A stretch of DNA of 64,000 nt from positions 62,001 through 126,000 of the forward strand of contig JADJBW010000001.1 of NCBI GenBank assembly GCA_016703525.1, read 5' to 3'. The notes beneath the pieces are model-generated. The model ran no database searches. It was not told the origin of the DNA and saw only the letters and a list, made by a program, of their open reading frames with translations. Shown one piece after another: positions 1 to 8,168 of this stretch (position 1 is the stretch's first letter; the number at the start of each line of letters is the position of its first letter). The DNA comes from Actinomycetota bacterium (lineage in GTDB: Bacteria > Actinomycetota > Acidimicrobiia > Acidimicrobiales > Microtrichaceae). The position numbers and the translations under genes were made by a program.

Positions 1-23
1 TTCGCTGAGCTGCGGCCGGCCGA

Positions 24-881
24 TCACGACGACGTGGCGATGAGCTCCTCGCTCAGCGTCCACAACCGGGCGCCGTCGACCTCGCGGCGCGCCCACGGGG
101 CGAGGCGCCCGGGCCGACGGCTCGACCAGTAGGTGCCCGACCGGGTGGGATCGCCGCCCGGCTCGGCTGTGGCCAGCCACACGCTCGTATCGGCGCCCTG
201 GCTCGGCGTGCGCGTCATCGGCTTCAGCAGCCGCAACCCGGTGCTCATGAACGTCGAGGTATCGCCGTCGGCCGCGAAGTTGCTCGCGACGATGCCCGGA
301 TGGACGCTCGACGCGACCACGCCGTCGCTCGCCCACCGCCGGGCAAGTTCCTGGGTGAACAAGATGTTGGCGAGCTTCGATCGCCCGTAGGTGAGCCACA
401 CGTTGTAGAAGCGGACCGCCTGCAGGTCGTCCCACGGGAGACCGCCGACGGCGAAGAAGTGCGCCTCCGACGCGACGGTCACGACCCGGGCGTTGCCCGC
501 CGCGGCCAAGAGGTCATGCAGCAGTGTGGTGAACAGGAACGGACCGAGGTGGTTCACCCCGAAGGTCATCTCGAACCCGTCCTCGGTGACCGCACGCTTC
601 GACAGGACGAGTCCCGCGTTGTTCACCAACACGTCGACCCGATCGAAGCGATCGGTGATCGACGCGGCCGCCGCTCGCACCGAAGCGAACGACGCGAGAT
701 CGAGCGGCACGGACTCGACCGATCCCCCGCTCCGCTCGCGGATCTCGGCGAGCGCAGCGGCGGAGCGATCCGGATTGCGGCAGGCAATGACCACGCGATC
801 GCCCTGCGAAGCGAGCGCGACGGCCGTCTCCTTGCCGATCCCCGAGTTGGCGCCGGTGACGATGACAGTGCGCTGGGTCAT
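24..881 (-). CDS. SDR-family oxidoreductase (retinol dehydrogenase-like)
   Basis: 285 aa. It has the classical short-chain dehydrogenase layout: the NAD(P)-binding motif TGANSGIG at residues 9-16, NNAG at 87-90, a catalytic Ser near 138 (VASEAH), and the YxxxK pair as YGRSK at 165-169. The length and the RNPDRS segment after the second strand resemble retinol dehydrogenase/WWOX-like SDRs, which usually take NADP(H). The substrate cannot be told from sequence. The gene is cytosolic, monocistronic and read leftward, ending near the window edge. The ATG at 881 directly precedes the dinucleotide-binding strand, so the start is well supported. Confidence 0.9.
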   Translation of the reverse strand: MTQRTVIVTGANSGIGKETAVALASQGDRVVIACRNPDRSAAALAEIRERSGGSVESVPLDLASFASVRAAAASITDRFDRVDVLVNNAGLVLSKRAVTEDGFEMTFGVNHLGPFLFTTLLHDLLAAAGNARVVTVASEAHFFAVGGLPWDDLQAVRFYNVWLTYGRSKLANILFTQELARRWASDGVVASSVHPGIVASNFAADGDTSTFMSTGLRLLKPMTRTPSQGADTSVWLATAEPGGDPTRSGTYWSSRRPGRLAPWARREVDGARLWTLSEELIATSS

Positions 882-996
882 GGCCGCACGCTAACCCCTG
901 TGTCTCCTCCGGCTCCCGCCCGCCCATCGCGATCGAACCGACCAGTTGTCGGCAAGTTGGGTCTGGCTGGCAGACTGGGCGGCAATCGAGGAAAGC

Positions 997-1590
997 ATGC
1001 ATTCCGTCCCCAGAACGATTCAGCACCAAACCCAAACGTACGAACAGCTGGGCATCAGCAATTCGCGTCTGTTGATCCGCGGCCTCTTCGTGCGCTGCCC
1101 CGCCTGCGGAGCCGGTCGCACCCACAAGAGCTGGACCAAGATGAACCAGCGCTGTCATCGCTGTTCGCTCCGGTTCGAGCGGATCATCGGCCACGCCCTG
1201 GGCTACATCGGCATCAACACCATCGTGGCGTTCACGACCACCTTCGCGGTGCTCATCGCAGGCGCCGTCATCACCTCGCCCGACATCCCGTTCGTGCCGC
1301 TGCTCGCAGCGACGGCGGTTCCGGGTGTGCTGTTGCCCATCCTGTTCCTGCCGTCGTCGCACACGCTCTGGACGGCCATCGACTTGATCATGCGGCCGCT
1401 CCTGCCGGGCGAGATCGACCCGCGGTTCATCAAGGTCGACCCGGTCGCCGGACCGTGGGATGCCTCCGCTGTGGTGGCGTCGGCATCGCCGGGCGGAACC
1501 GAGAGCGCGGCCGAGGGTGCGGCGGAATCCGACGACGATCGTGCCACCGGCGAGTCGCAGGGCGACGCCGCCGGCGGCTCAGCCCAGTAG
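997..1590 (+). CDS. DUF983 family membrane protein
   Basis: About 197 aa from the ATG at 997, which follows a purine-rich GAGGAAAG. A TTG at 946 would add 17 unconvincing residues. Near residue 30 there is a zinc-ribbon-like pair, CPACG then CHRC about 20 residues later, the hallmark of DUF983. Two hydrophobic segments follow (NTIVAFTTTFAVLIAGAVIT and a Leu/Pro-rich one ending in LPSSHTLW). A hydrophilic Ala/Glu/Ser-rich tail ends the protein. DUF983 proteins are small membrane proteins of unknown function. The gene converges with the glycosyltransferase gene downstream. Confidence 0.8.
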   Translation: MHSVPRTIQHQTQTYEQLGISNSRLLIRGLFVRCPACGAGRTHKSWTKMNQRCHRCSLRFERIIGHALGYIGINTIVAFTTTFAVLIAGAVITSPDIPFVPLLAATAVPGVLLPILFLPSSHTLWTAIDLIMRPLLPGEIDPRFIKVDPVAGPWDASAVVASASPGGTESAAEGAAESDDDRATGESQGDAAGGSAQ

Positions 1591-1647
1591 CCCTCGACAC
1601 CTTCACAGCTCGGAACCGGGGGCCGGCCCCGGCGTGACCCGGTCGGG

Positions 1648-2931
1648 CTATCGGCCGACGGGGCGGCCCGACTGCTCGACGTACACGTCGAATAGCTCCT
1701 GCGTGTTCACGATCACGTCGTGTTCGGCCTCGACCAACGCCCGTGCTGCGTCCGACATGCGCCGGCGCAGCTCGGGGTCGTTGCGAAGCCGTTCGATCGC
1801 GTCTGCCAGCGCCGCCGCGTCGCGGGTGCGCACGAGCAGCCCCTGCTCGCCGTCGGTCACCAACTCCTTCACGCCGTCCATCTGCGTCGAGACCACGGGA
1901 CGGCCGGTACACAGGCACTCGGTGAGGAAGTTCGGGATGCCGTCCGACTGGCCGAACGGGCCGATGCAACACGCGAGCACGCCGATGTCGGACCAGGCCA
2001 ACCACTCGCGCACCACCGACATGGGCTGCTTGCCGAGGAACTGCACCTGGTCGGTCAGGCCCAGCTCCTGGACCTGGGCTTCGATGCGTCCGCGCACATC
2101 GCCCGCGAGGGCGACGAATCCGCCGATCAACGCGATCTCCACGGGCACGCCCCGATCGCGCAGCCGCGCGGCAGCGTCGATCAGGAACGTGTGGCCCTTG
2201 TGCTCCTCGAAGCTCGCGACGCACACGATCCGGAACGGTCGTTCGCCGTCGTCCTCGGGGAGCGGTTGGCGAGGGAAGGACTCGATGTCGATGCCGTGGT
2301 ACACCACTCGGCATTTGTCGCGGATCTCGTCGCCGTACAGCTCGCGCAGTTCGTCGGCGATGAAGTGGGTGCACACGAAGAAGAACTCGGCTTCGCTCAG
2401 CTTGTCGCGCAGCCCATCGCGGCGAAGCTGCACGTCGTGGGTGTGTCCGGTGCACGAGAACGGCAGGCCCGTCAGCGTCTTGATCACGAGCGCCGCGTGG
2501 GTCGGGTATGTCGTGAAGTGCGCGTGGACGTGCTCGATGCCGAGCTTCTCCATTCGCAACGCCATCGCCGCGGCCATCGGCACGATGAAGAACGTGCGGA
2601 GGAAGAAGTCCGGCGCCTGACGATTGGTCACCAGGCCCCAGCGCCAACATTCGAGATACGCGCGACGGTTGCGGCGGAGCCAGGTGAATTGGGCGCGGAC
2701 CACTTCCCACGACTTCAGGGCCAGGTAGTGCGCCCGCGAGTCCAGGTCGCGGGCTTCCTCGTGCACCGCGCCCTCCTGCTCGTGGACGAGTGCGAACAGC
2801 TCGATCGGCACACCCAGCTTCTCGAGCGCGATCATCTCGCGCAGCATGAAGGTGTTGGTCACCTTCGGGAAGCGCGACACGATCATCGCCACCTTTGGCG
2901 GGCGGCGAGTCACCTCATGACCCTCAGACAT
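1648..2931 (-). CDS. GT4-type glycosyltransferase
   Basis: 427 aa from the ATG at 2931; a TTG at 2949 is less likely. The N-terminal Rossmann half opens with VAMIVSRFPKVTNTFMLREM. The C-terminal half has the retaining GT-B (GT4) nucleotide-sugar signature, with PNFLTECLCTGRPVV, then GVKELV and GEQGLLV. A HAHF motif lies in the acceptor domain. It likely transfers a sugar from a nucleotide donor to an envelope or exopolysaccharide acceptor on the cytoplasmic side. Donor and acceptor are unknown and no polysaccharide operon surrounds it. Confidence 0.85.
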   Translation of the reverse strand: MSEGHEVTRRPPKVAMIVSRFPKVTNTFMLREMIALEKLGVPIELFALVHEQEGAVHEEARDLDSRAHYLALKSWEVVRAQFTWLRRNRRAYLECWRWGLVTNRQAPDFFLRTFFIVPMAAAMALRMEKLGIEHVHAHFTTYPTHAALVIKTLTGLPFSCTGHTHDVQLRRDGLRDKLSEAEFFFVCTHFIADELRELYGDEIRDKCRVVYHGIDIESFPRQPLPEDDGERPFRIVCVASFEEHKGHTFLIDAAARLRDRGVPVEIALIGGFVALAGDVRGRIEAQVQELGLTDQVQFLGKQPMSVVREWLAWSDIGVLACCIGPFGQSDGIPNFLTECLCTGRPVVSTQMDGVKELVTDGEQGLLVRTRDAAALADAIERLRNDPELRRRMSDAARALVEAEHDVIVNTQELFDVYVEQSGRPVGR

Positions 2932-2978
2932 AGGCCGTGACACTACCAATCGGTGTCGGATGGCCCGGCGTCACCGGG

Positions 2979-4784
2979 TCAGGAGTACATCGCCTCGATC
3001 TCGCGGGCGAATGTGGCGTGAATGCCCCGCCGCTTCAGCTTCGATGTCGGCGTCAGCAGTTCGGAGTCGGGCATCCACTCCTCGCCGAACAGCGTGAACT
3101 TCTTGACCCGTTCCGCGTTGTTGAACGTGGACATCACCTCGGCGAGGCCACGCTCGATCTCGGCGATGACGGCCGGTTCCTGCGCGAGTTCCGCCAGCGA
3201 CTTGCCGGCGAGCCCGTTGGCCGCCGCCCACACGGGCGCGGCCTCGGCGTCGAGCACGAGAAGTGCCGACACGAACGGACGGTTGTCGCCGATGGCGCAG
3301 GCCTGACCCACGAGCGGGATGTTCTTGAGCGACGCCTCGAGGTTGGCGGGGCTGATGTTCTTGCCGCCGGCGGTGATGATGAGTTCCTTCTTGCGGTCGA
3401 CGATGCGCAGGTAGCCATCCTCGTCGAGCTCGCCGATGTCACCGGTGTGGAGCCAGCCGTCGGCGTCGAGCGCCTCGGCGCTCTTGACCGGCTCGTTGAG
3501 GTAGCCGCGGAAGATGTTGCCGCCGCGGCAGATGACCTCGCCGTCCTCGGCGAGCGCTAGCTCCAGACCCGGGATTGCGGGACCGACGGTGCCCGCGCGC
3601 ACGCGTCGCGCTGCGAAGCTGATCGGGCCGGACGACTCGCTCATGCCGTAGATCTCGGCGAGCGGCACGCCGATCGCTCGGAACCACGTGAGCAGCTCGG
3701 CGGTCATGGGGGCGGCTCCCGTGACGGCGAGGTCGAGCTCGTCCAGGCCGACGAGTTGGCGAATCGTGGAGAACGCGACGGCGTCGAGGAAGTTCCAGGT
3801 ATCGATGTCTTCCTGCGTGGCCGTTCCGAGTGCCATGCGCTCGGCGAGGGGAGCCGCCGCCTCGACGGCCTCGTCGACCTTTTGCTTCTTCTCCGGATCG
3901 GCGGACAGCGCCGCGTTGACGCCCGCGTACAGTTTCTCCCACACCCGCGGCACGCCGAAGATGATGTTCGGGCGCACCCCGGCGAGGTAGGTCGCGATCA
4001 TCGACGGTTCGGGACAGCAGCTCACCTCGTAGCCGTTCATCACGCAGCCGTAGTGGCTGGTCACGCGCTCGGCGATGTGCGCCATGGGCAGGTACGACAC
4101 GACCTTCTGGCCGATGAAGGAGTCGGTCTCGAAGGCCTCACGCAGCGACTCGAGGGTCCAGCACAGGTTCTCGTGATCGAGCATCACACCCTTCGGGCTA
4201 CCCGTCGTGCCCGACGTGTAGATGATCGTTGCGAGGTCGCCAGGCGAGGCCGCATCGAAAGCGGTCTCTGGGTCGAGCGGTTCGGCGGCCACCAGGTCGT
4301 CCCACGACCCCACGCCCTCGGGAGGTCCGCCGGCGGTGGAGCGCACCATGAACCGGGCGGTCAGCGACGGCAGCTCGTCGAGCACCGGTTCGAAGCGGGC
4401 GAGGAACGACTCGTCCTCGACGATCGCGACCTTCGCGTCGCAGTGGCTGGCCAGGTAGGCGACCTGGTCGGGCGACGACGAGTTGTAGATCGACACCGGC
4501 GTGGCGCCCACCATCAACACGCCCAGGTCGATCGCATGGAACTCCGCGATGTTGCGCATCATGAGCACGACTCGGTCGCCACGGCCGACACCGTTCGCTG
4601 CGAGCGTGGCCCCGATTCGGCGTGCGGTCTCTTCGAGTTCGCCGAACGTCATGGACTTCCACTCGTCGCCGTCGAGCCACCGCAGCGCCGTGCGACCGGC
4701 GTTGTCCTGCAGCAGCTTGGCGAAGTAGGTGAGCACGGTGTGCCCCTCGACCGCCGCGCTGATCTCTGCATCGGTCCTTGCCAT
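2979..4784 (-). CDS. Long-chain acyl-CoA synthetase (AMP-forming)
   Basis: 601 aa from the ATG at 4784, which has a GAAGGGGG Shine-Dalgarno; the open frame upstream of it has no family similarity. ANL-superfamily motifs are clear: the P-loop TSGTTGSPKGVML, YGMSES, and the hinge region GWLHTGDIGELDEDGYL followed by RKKELIITAGGKNISP. The family adenylates a fatty acid and loads it on CoA, feeding beta-oxidation or lipid synthesis. The divergent thiolase gene supports a role in fatty-acid degradation. The order and length resemble FadD15-type enzymes, but chain-length preference is not readable. Confidence 0.9.
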   Translation of the reverse strand: MARTDAEISAAVEGHTVLTYFAKLLQDNAGRTALRWLDGDEWKSMTFGELEETARRIGATLAANGVGRGDRVVLMMRNIAEFHAIDLGVLMVGATPVSIYNSSSPDQVAYLASHCDAKVAIVEDESFLARFEPVLDELPSLTARFMVRSTAGGPPEGVGSWDDLVAAEPLDPETAFDAASPGDLATIIYTSGTTGSPKGVMLDHENLCWTLESLREAFETDSFIGQKVVSYLPMAHIAERVTSHYGCVMNGYEVSCCPEPSMIATYLAGVRPNIIFGVPRVWEKLYAGVNAALSADPEKKQKVDEAVEAAAPLAERMALGTATQEDIDTWNFLDAVAFSTIRQLVGLDELDLAVTGAAPMTAELLTWFRAIGVPLAEIYGMSESSGPISFAARRVRAGTVGPAIPGLELALAEDGEVICRGGNIFRGYLNEPVKSAEALDADGWLHTGDIGELDEDGYLRIVDRKKELIITAGGKNISPANLEASLKNIPLVGQACAIGDNRPFVSALLVLDAEAAPVWAAANGLAGKSLAELAQEPAVIAEIERGLAEVMSTFNNAERVKKFTLFGEEWMPDSELLTPTSKLKRRGIHATFAREIEAMYS

Positions 4785-4957
4785 GGTGGGCCCCCTTCGA
4801 GTGATCGCGTGCCCGCGATCGGTCAACGTGGTGCGTGATGGTAGCGGCCGAGCGACGCGACCGGCCCGGCGCGCGCGGCCGCCGTTCTGGCACTGCCCAC
4901 GACCCGAGCGCCGTGCACGACCGGTTGACCGTGGGTCGACCGCCCGGGCATGCTCTT

Positions 4958-4969
4958 GACCGATCGGTC
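4958..4969. promoter_or_regulatory. 12-bp palindrome, candidate TetR-type operator
   Basis: GACCGATCGGTC is a perfect palindrome about 97 bp before the thiolase start, in the 281-bp divergent spacer between the acyl-CoA ligase and thiolase genes. Palindromes of this GACCGATCGGTC form are common operators of TetR-family repressors in actinomycetes. No regulator gene lies next to it, so the link to lipid-responsive control is inference. Confidence 0.4.
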
Positions 4970-5065
4970 TAGTTCGTCGCACCGATCCGAACGGGGGTCG
5001 TGGCGAGCCCGCGTCGTATCGCCGCCGCCGTTGCCCACCGGCACGGTCCGAGAGGAGTTCATCCA

Positions 5066-6265
5066 ATGACCACCGCAGTCATCGTCGATGCCGTGCGTAC
5101 CGCCGGCGGAAAGCGCAACGGTTCCCTGTCCGGTTGGCACTCGGCCGACCTCGCCGCCCAGGTGCTCCGCGCGATCGTCGAGCGGAACAACCTCGACCCG
5201 GCGCTCGTCGACGACGTGCTCATGGGGTGCGTGTCGCAGGTCGGCGCGCAGGCGCTCAATGTGGGCCGCAACGCCGTGCTCGCCGCCGGCTTCCCCGAGT
5301 CGGTTCCCTCCACCACCATCGACCGCCAGTGCGGATCGTCGCAGCAGGCGGCGGCCTTCGCCGCGCAGGGCGTCATCGCCGGCGCGTACGACATCGCGAT
5401 CGCCGCCGGGGTCGAGGTGATGAGCCTCGTGCCCATGGGAGCGTCGGTGGGCGACGTGAAGCGGACGGGCTTCCCGTTCGGCGAGGGAGTCGGCCTCCGC
5501 TACGCCGAGGTCGGCGGGCTCATCCCGCAGGGCATCTCCGCCGAGCGCATCGCCGACAAGTGGGGTCTCAGCCGCGAAGACCTCGACGGGTTCAGCGCCG
5601 AGTCACATCGTCGTGCCGCACAGGCGACCGCCGAAGGTCGCTTCGAGAACGAGATCATCCCGGTGCGCGGCAAGCGTCGCGACCGCGACAGCGGAGAGGT
5701 GAGCGTGCTCGACGGCATGGTCACCGCCGACGAGGGCATCCGGCCCGACTCGACGGTCGAGTCGCTCGGCAACCTCAAGCCGGCGTTCGACCCGAACGGC
5801 AAGGTGACCGCCGGCAACTCGAGCCAGATCACCGACGGAGCATCGGCGGCGCTCATCATGAGTGAGACCAAGGCCGCCGAACTCGGCCTGCGCCCGCGGG
5901 CCCGTTTCCACACCTTCGCACTCGCCGGCGTCGACCCGGTGATGATGCTGACGGGCCCGATCCCCGCCACACAGAAGGCGCTGGAGCGCTCGGGGTTGAG
6001 CATCGACGACATCGATGTGTTCGAGGTGAACGAGGCGTTCGCGTCGGTCGTACTCGCGTGGCACAAGGAGACCGGCGCCGATCTGGCGAAGACCAACGTG
6101 AACGGCGGTGCGGTTGCACTCGGCCACCCGCTGGGCTGCTCGGGCACCAAGCTGCTGGCGACCATGCTCAACGAACTCGAGCGCACCGGCGGTCGCTACG
6201 GCCTGCAGACGATGTGCGAGGGCGGCGGCATGGCCAACGCCACCATCATCGAGCGCCTCGACTGA
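5066..6265 (+). CDS. Acetyl-CoA C-acyltransferase (thiolase)
   Basis: 399 aa. The start ATG follows AGAGGAG. The nucleophilic Cys is at residue 89 (DRQCGSSQQA). The catalytic His lies in GGAVALGHPLGCSG, and the second Cys in MCEGGGMANA, close to the C terminus as in FadA5/FadA6-type thiolases. It cleaves 3-ketoacyl-CoA to acetyl-CoA plus a shortened acyl-CoA, or runs the reverse condensation. It is divergent from the acyl-CoA ligase gene. Its last codons are the beginning of the first 94-bp repeat unit downstream. Confidence 0.93.
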   Translation: MTTAVIVDAVRTAGGKRNGSLSGWHSADLAAQVLRAIVERNNLDPALVDDVLMGCVSQVGAQALNVGRNAVLAAGFPESVPSTTIDRQCGSSQQAAAFAAQGVIAGAYDIAIAAGVEVMSLVPMGASVGDVKRTGFPFGEGVGLRYAEVGGLIPQGISAERIADKWGLSREDLDGFSAESHRRAAQATAEGRFENEIIPVRGKRRDRDSGEVSVLDGMVTADEGIRPDSTVESLGNLKPAFDPNGKVTAGNSSQITDGASAALIMSETKAAELGLRPRARFHTFALAGVDPVMMLTGPIPATQKALERSGLSIDDIDVFEVNEAFASVVLAWHKETGADLAKTNVNGGAVALGHPLGCSGTKLLATMLNELERTGGRYGLQTMCEGGGMANATIIERLD

Positions 6266-6538
6266 CCGGCCCGCCCACGCGTCGGCGCGTACTGGGCCGG
6301 ATCACCGCCCCCACGGGTATGTGGATCGGCCCAGTTCGAGGGTGGGCCCGCTCGACTGACCGACCCGCCCACGCGTCGGCGCGTACTGGGCCGGATCACC
6401 GCACCCACGGGTATGGGGATGGGCCGAGTTCGAGGGTGGGGCCGCTCGACTGACCGGCCCGCCCACGCGTCGGCGCGTACTGGGCCGGATCACCGCCCCT
6501 GTGCGTATGTGGATCGGCCCAGTTCGAGGGTGGGCCCG
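6263..6538. repeat. Three tandem 94-bp repeats, each with an inverted repeat
   Basis: Units start at 6263, 6357 and 6451 with exact 94-bp spacing; the third breaks off after about 88 bp. Each begins with the TGA of CTCGACTGACC, so unit 1 overlaps the thiolase stop. Inside each unit lies ACTGGGCCGGATC and, 20 nt later, GATCGGCCCAGT, giving a 12-bp stem with one bulge. The stem is intact in units 1 and 3 and degraded in unit 2. The period is not a multiple of three and no frame looks coding. The hairpins may serve as transcription terminators. Confidence 0.85.
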
Positions 6539-6598
6539 ACCGGCTCGGGGCCGCTGCCGGTCGCTTCGGGTCGGTCGGCTGTGGTTCGCTAGGTGCCG

Positions 6599-6925
6599 AT
6601 GAAGAGCCGCTCCGCCTCCCCGTTCATCGTGGCGCTCCTGGTCGGCACCGTGGTGGTCAGGTTCGTCGCCGACACCTCGTGGTGGCGCGCTGGGATCGCC
6701 GTGTTGGTCGCCGGGCTGATGCTGCGTGTCGGCTGGATGATGATCGGCGGGCTCGCCCGGCCGGTCCCCGACCCGTTGGCGCCCGGCGAGCTGCGGAAGG
6801 TCAAACTCACGTATCGGTGCAGCATCTGCGGAGCCGAGGTTCGCATGACCGTCGCCGCCCGCGACGACCCCGAGCCGCCACGCCATTGTCTGGAAGACAT
6901 GGATGTGGTCACTCCGGTGGAGTGA
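6599..6925 (+). CDS. Small membrane protein with C-terminal Cys motif
   Basis: 108 aa from the ATG at 6599 (GTG at 6593 possible). Two hydrophobic stretches cover residues 10-50 (FIVALLVGTVVVRFVA and AGIAVLVAGLMLRVGWMMIGG). A short cytosolic domain follows, with CSIC about residue 80 and a later Cys in PRHCLEDM, suggestive of a degenerate zinc ribbon. I do not recognise a named family. The stop codon lies inside a strong hairpin at 6901-6933. Confidence 0.65.
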   Translation: MKSRSASPFIVALLVGTVVVRFVADTSWWRAGIAVLVAGLMLRVGWMMIGGLARPVPDPLAPGELRKVKLTYRCSICGAEVRMTVAARDDPEPPRHCLEDMDVVTPVE

Positions 6926-6933
6926 CCACATCC
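6901..6933 (+). terminator. 15-bp perfect hairpin across a stop codon
   Basis: GGATGTGGTCACTCC pairs perfectly with GGAGTGACCACATCC across a 3-nt loop (GGT). The TGA of the preceding gene lies in the right arm. There is no U-tract, so this is an L-shaped terminator or RNA-stability element. A partial copy of the arm (ATGTGGTCACT) recurs at about 7004. The rest of 6934-7162 shows no gene; it contains DnaA-box-like TTTTCCACC and TTGTGGAAA. Confidence 0.6.
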
Positions 6934-7162
6934 GCGTCTACCCGCGGGATCGCCGTTTTCCACCTGGGCACTCGTACCCACCATGAGTGAGCATGTCGCC
7001 ACTGCATGTGGTCACTACCCACAGTTCTAGCCCCAGGTTGTGGAAATCTCTGGGGAGTCGGTGGCCCACTCAGTGTGACGGCATCACCGGGATGGCGGTC
7101 GTCCTGCGTATTGTGATCACCTGACCGCGTTGCGTGTCAGGATTGGCCAGCGGTCGTCGGAC

Positions 7163-7483
7163 TCAGTGCAGCTGCGTCGCGGTGACGATGCCTGCGAGGA
7201 TGCCGACCAACCCTCCGAGCAGGTACCACCCCGACGGTGAATGCGGGAGGGTCTCGGTGTAGTTGAGGATGATCGCGAGAAATCCCGCCCCGAGCAGCGA
7301 GAACATCACGATCGGCACCCACATGGGGCTCGGCTGGTCGAAGGCCGAGACGGTCGGAGGCGTGTAGCGGCTTGGCGACGACGAACCCGGCTTGGCTCCC
7401 GGCTTCGTTCCCTTCGGGGTCGTGCGACTACTCCCCGTCGACTCTTCGCCGCTGTCGATCCTTCGCTTCTCCGGTCGTGCCAT
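7163..7483 (-). CDS. crgA: Cell division protein CrgA
   Basis: 106 aa from the ATG at 7483. A charged, Ser/Pro/Lys-rich N-terminal region of about 50 residues precedes two transmembrane segments: PMWVPIVMFSLLGAGFLAIIL and, after NYTETLPHSPSG, WYLLGGLVGILAGIVTATQL. This is the CrgA (UPF0233) plan. In actinobacteria CrgA sits at the septum and helps recruit FtsZ, FtsI and PBPs. The neighbours (trpG divergent, then pknB, pbpA and rodA) match the Mycobacterium order, which strengthens the call. Confidence 0.87.
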   Translation of the reverse strand: MARPEKRRIDSGEESTGSSRTTPKGTKPGAKPGSSSPSRYTPPTVSAFDQPSPMWVPIVMFSLLGAGFLAIILNYTETLPHSPSGWYLLGGLVGILAGIVTATQLH

Positions 7484-7589
7484 GGCGAAAGAGCCTAGGC
7501 GTCGGAACCGCAAACGCGGGTGAGGGTCGGCCCGCGCGCAATGGAACTCGATCGAATCGGTCACCCGACGACCGCTACGCTGCCGCCCA

Positions 7590-8165
7590 GTGAGCCGGAT
7601 CCTGGTCATCGACAACTACGACTCGTTCGTCTACAACCTGGTCCAGTATCTCGGCGAGATGGGCGCCGAACCGATCGTGCACCGCCACGACGCGATCACG
7701 CTCGACGACATCGAGACGCTCGATCCAGACGGCATCCTCATCAGCCCCGGGCCCGGCTCACCCGCCGACGCCGGCATCAGCAACGACGTGCTGCGTCACT
7801 GCACCTCGCGGCCGATCTTCGGCGTGTGCCTCGGCCTGCAGTGCATCGGCGAGGTGTTCGGCGGCGAGGTCGTGCGGGCGCCCCAGATCGTGCACGGCAA
7901 GACCTCGCTGATCCGCCATCACGGCGTCGGGGTGTTCGCCGGGCTCCCCAACCCGCTCGAGGCGACGCGCTACCACTCGCTGGTCGTCGAACGCACGACC
8001 CTGCCGGAGGTGCTCGAGATCACCGCCGAGACCGACGACGGGCTGATCATGGGTCTCCGGCACCGCGAGCTCGACGTGGAGGGCGTGCAGTTCCATCCCG
8101 AGTCGATCCTCACTGCGAACGGTCACGACCTGCTGCGCAACTTCCTTCGCCGCTGCGACGATTGA
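7590..8165 (+). CDS. trpG: Anthranilate/aminodeoxychorismate synthase glutamine amidotransferase
   Basis: 191 aa from a GTG start. It is a class I glutamine amidotransferase: NYDSFVYN at the N terminus, an oxyanion loop in SPGPGSP, the nucleophilic Cys in FGVCLGLQ near residue 77, and the His/Glu of the triad in QFHPES. It supplies ammonia to anthranilate synthase (TrpE) or to PabB for folate. No trpE/pabB lies nearby. It is the only rightward gene of this block, exactly as trpG is in Mycobacterium. Confidence 0.92.
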   Translation: MSRILVIDNYDSFVYNLVQYLGEMGAEPIVHRHDAITLDDIETLDPDGILISPGPGSPADAGISNDVLRHCTSRPIFGVCLGLQCIGEVFGGEVVRAPQIVHGKTSLIRHHGVGVFAGLPNPLEATRYHSLVVERTTLPEVLEITAETDDGLIMGLRHRELDVEGVQFHPESILTANGHDLLRNFLRRCDD

Positions 8166-8168
8166 CCC

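Noticed and set aside
300..1637. 445-aa plus-strand open frame
   Set aside because: It runs antisense to the SDR gene and out of frame across the DUF983 gene; composition is His/Arg/Gly-rich with no domain. A high-GC shadow.
6950..7050. Second origin or DnaA box cluster
   Set aside because: Only two weak box-like motifs without regular spacing; mentioned as composition only.
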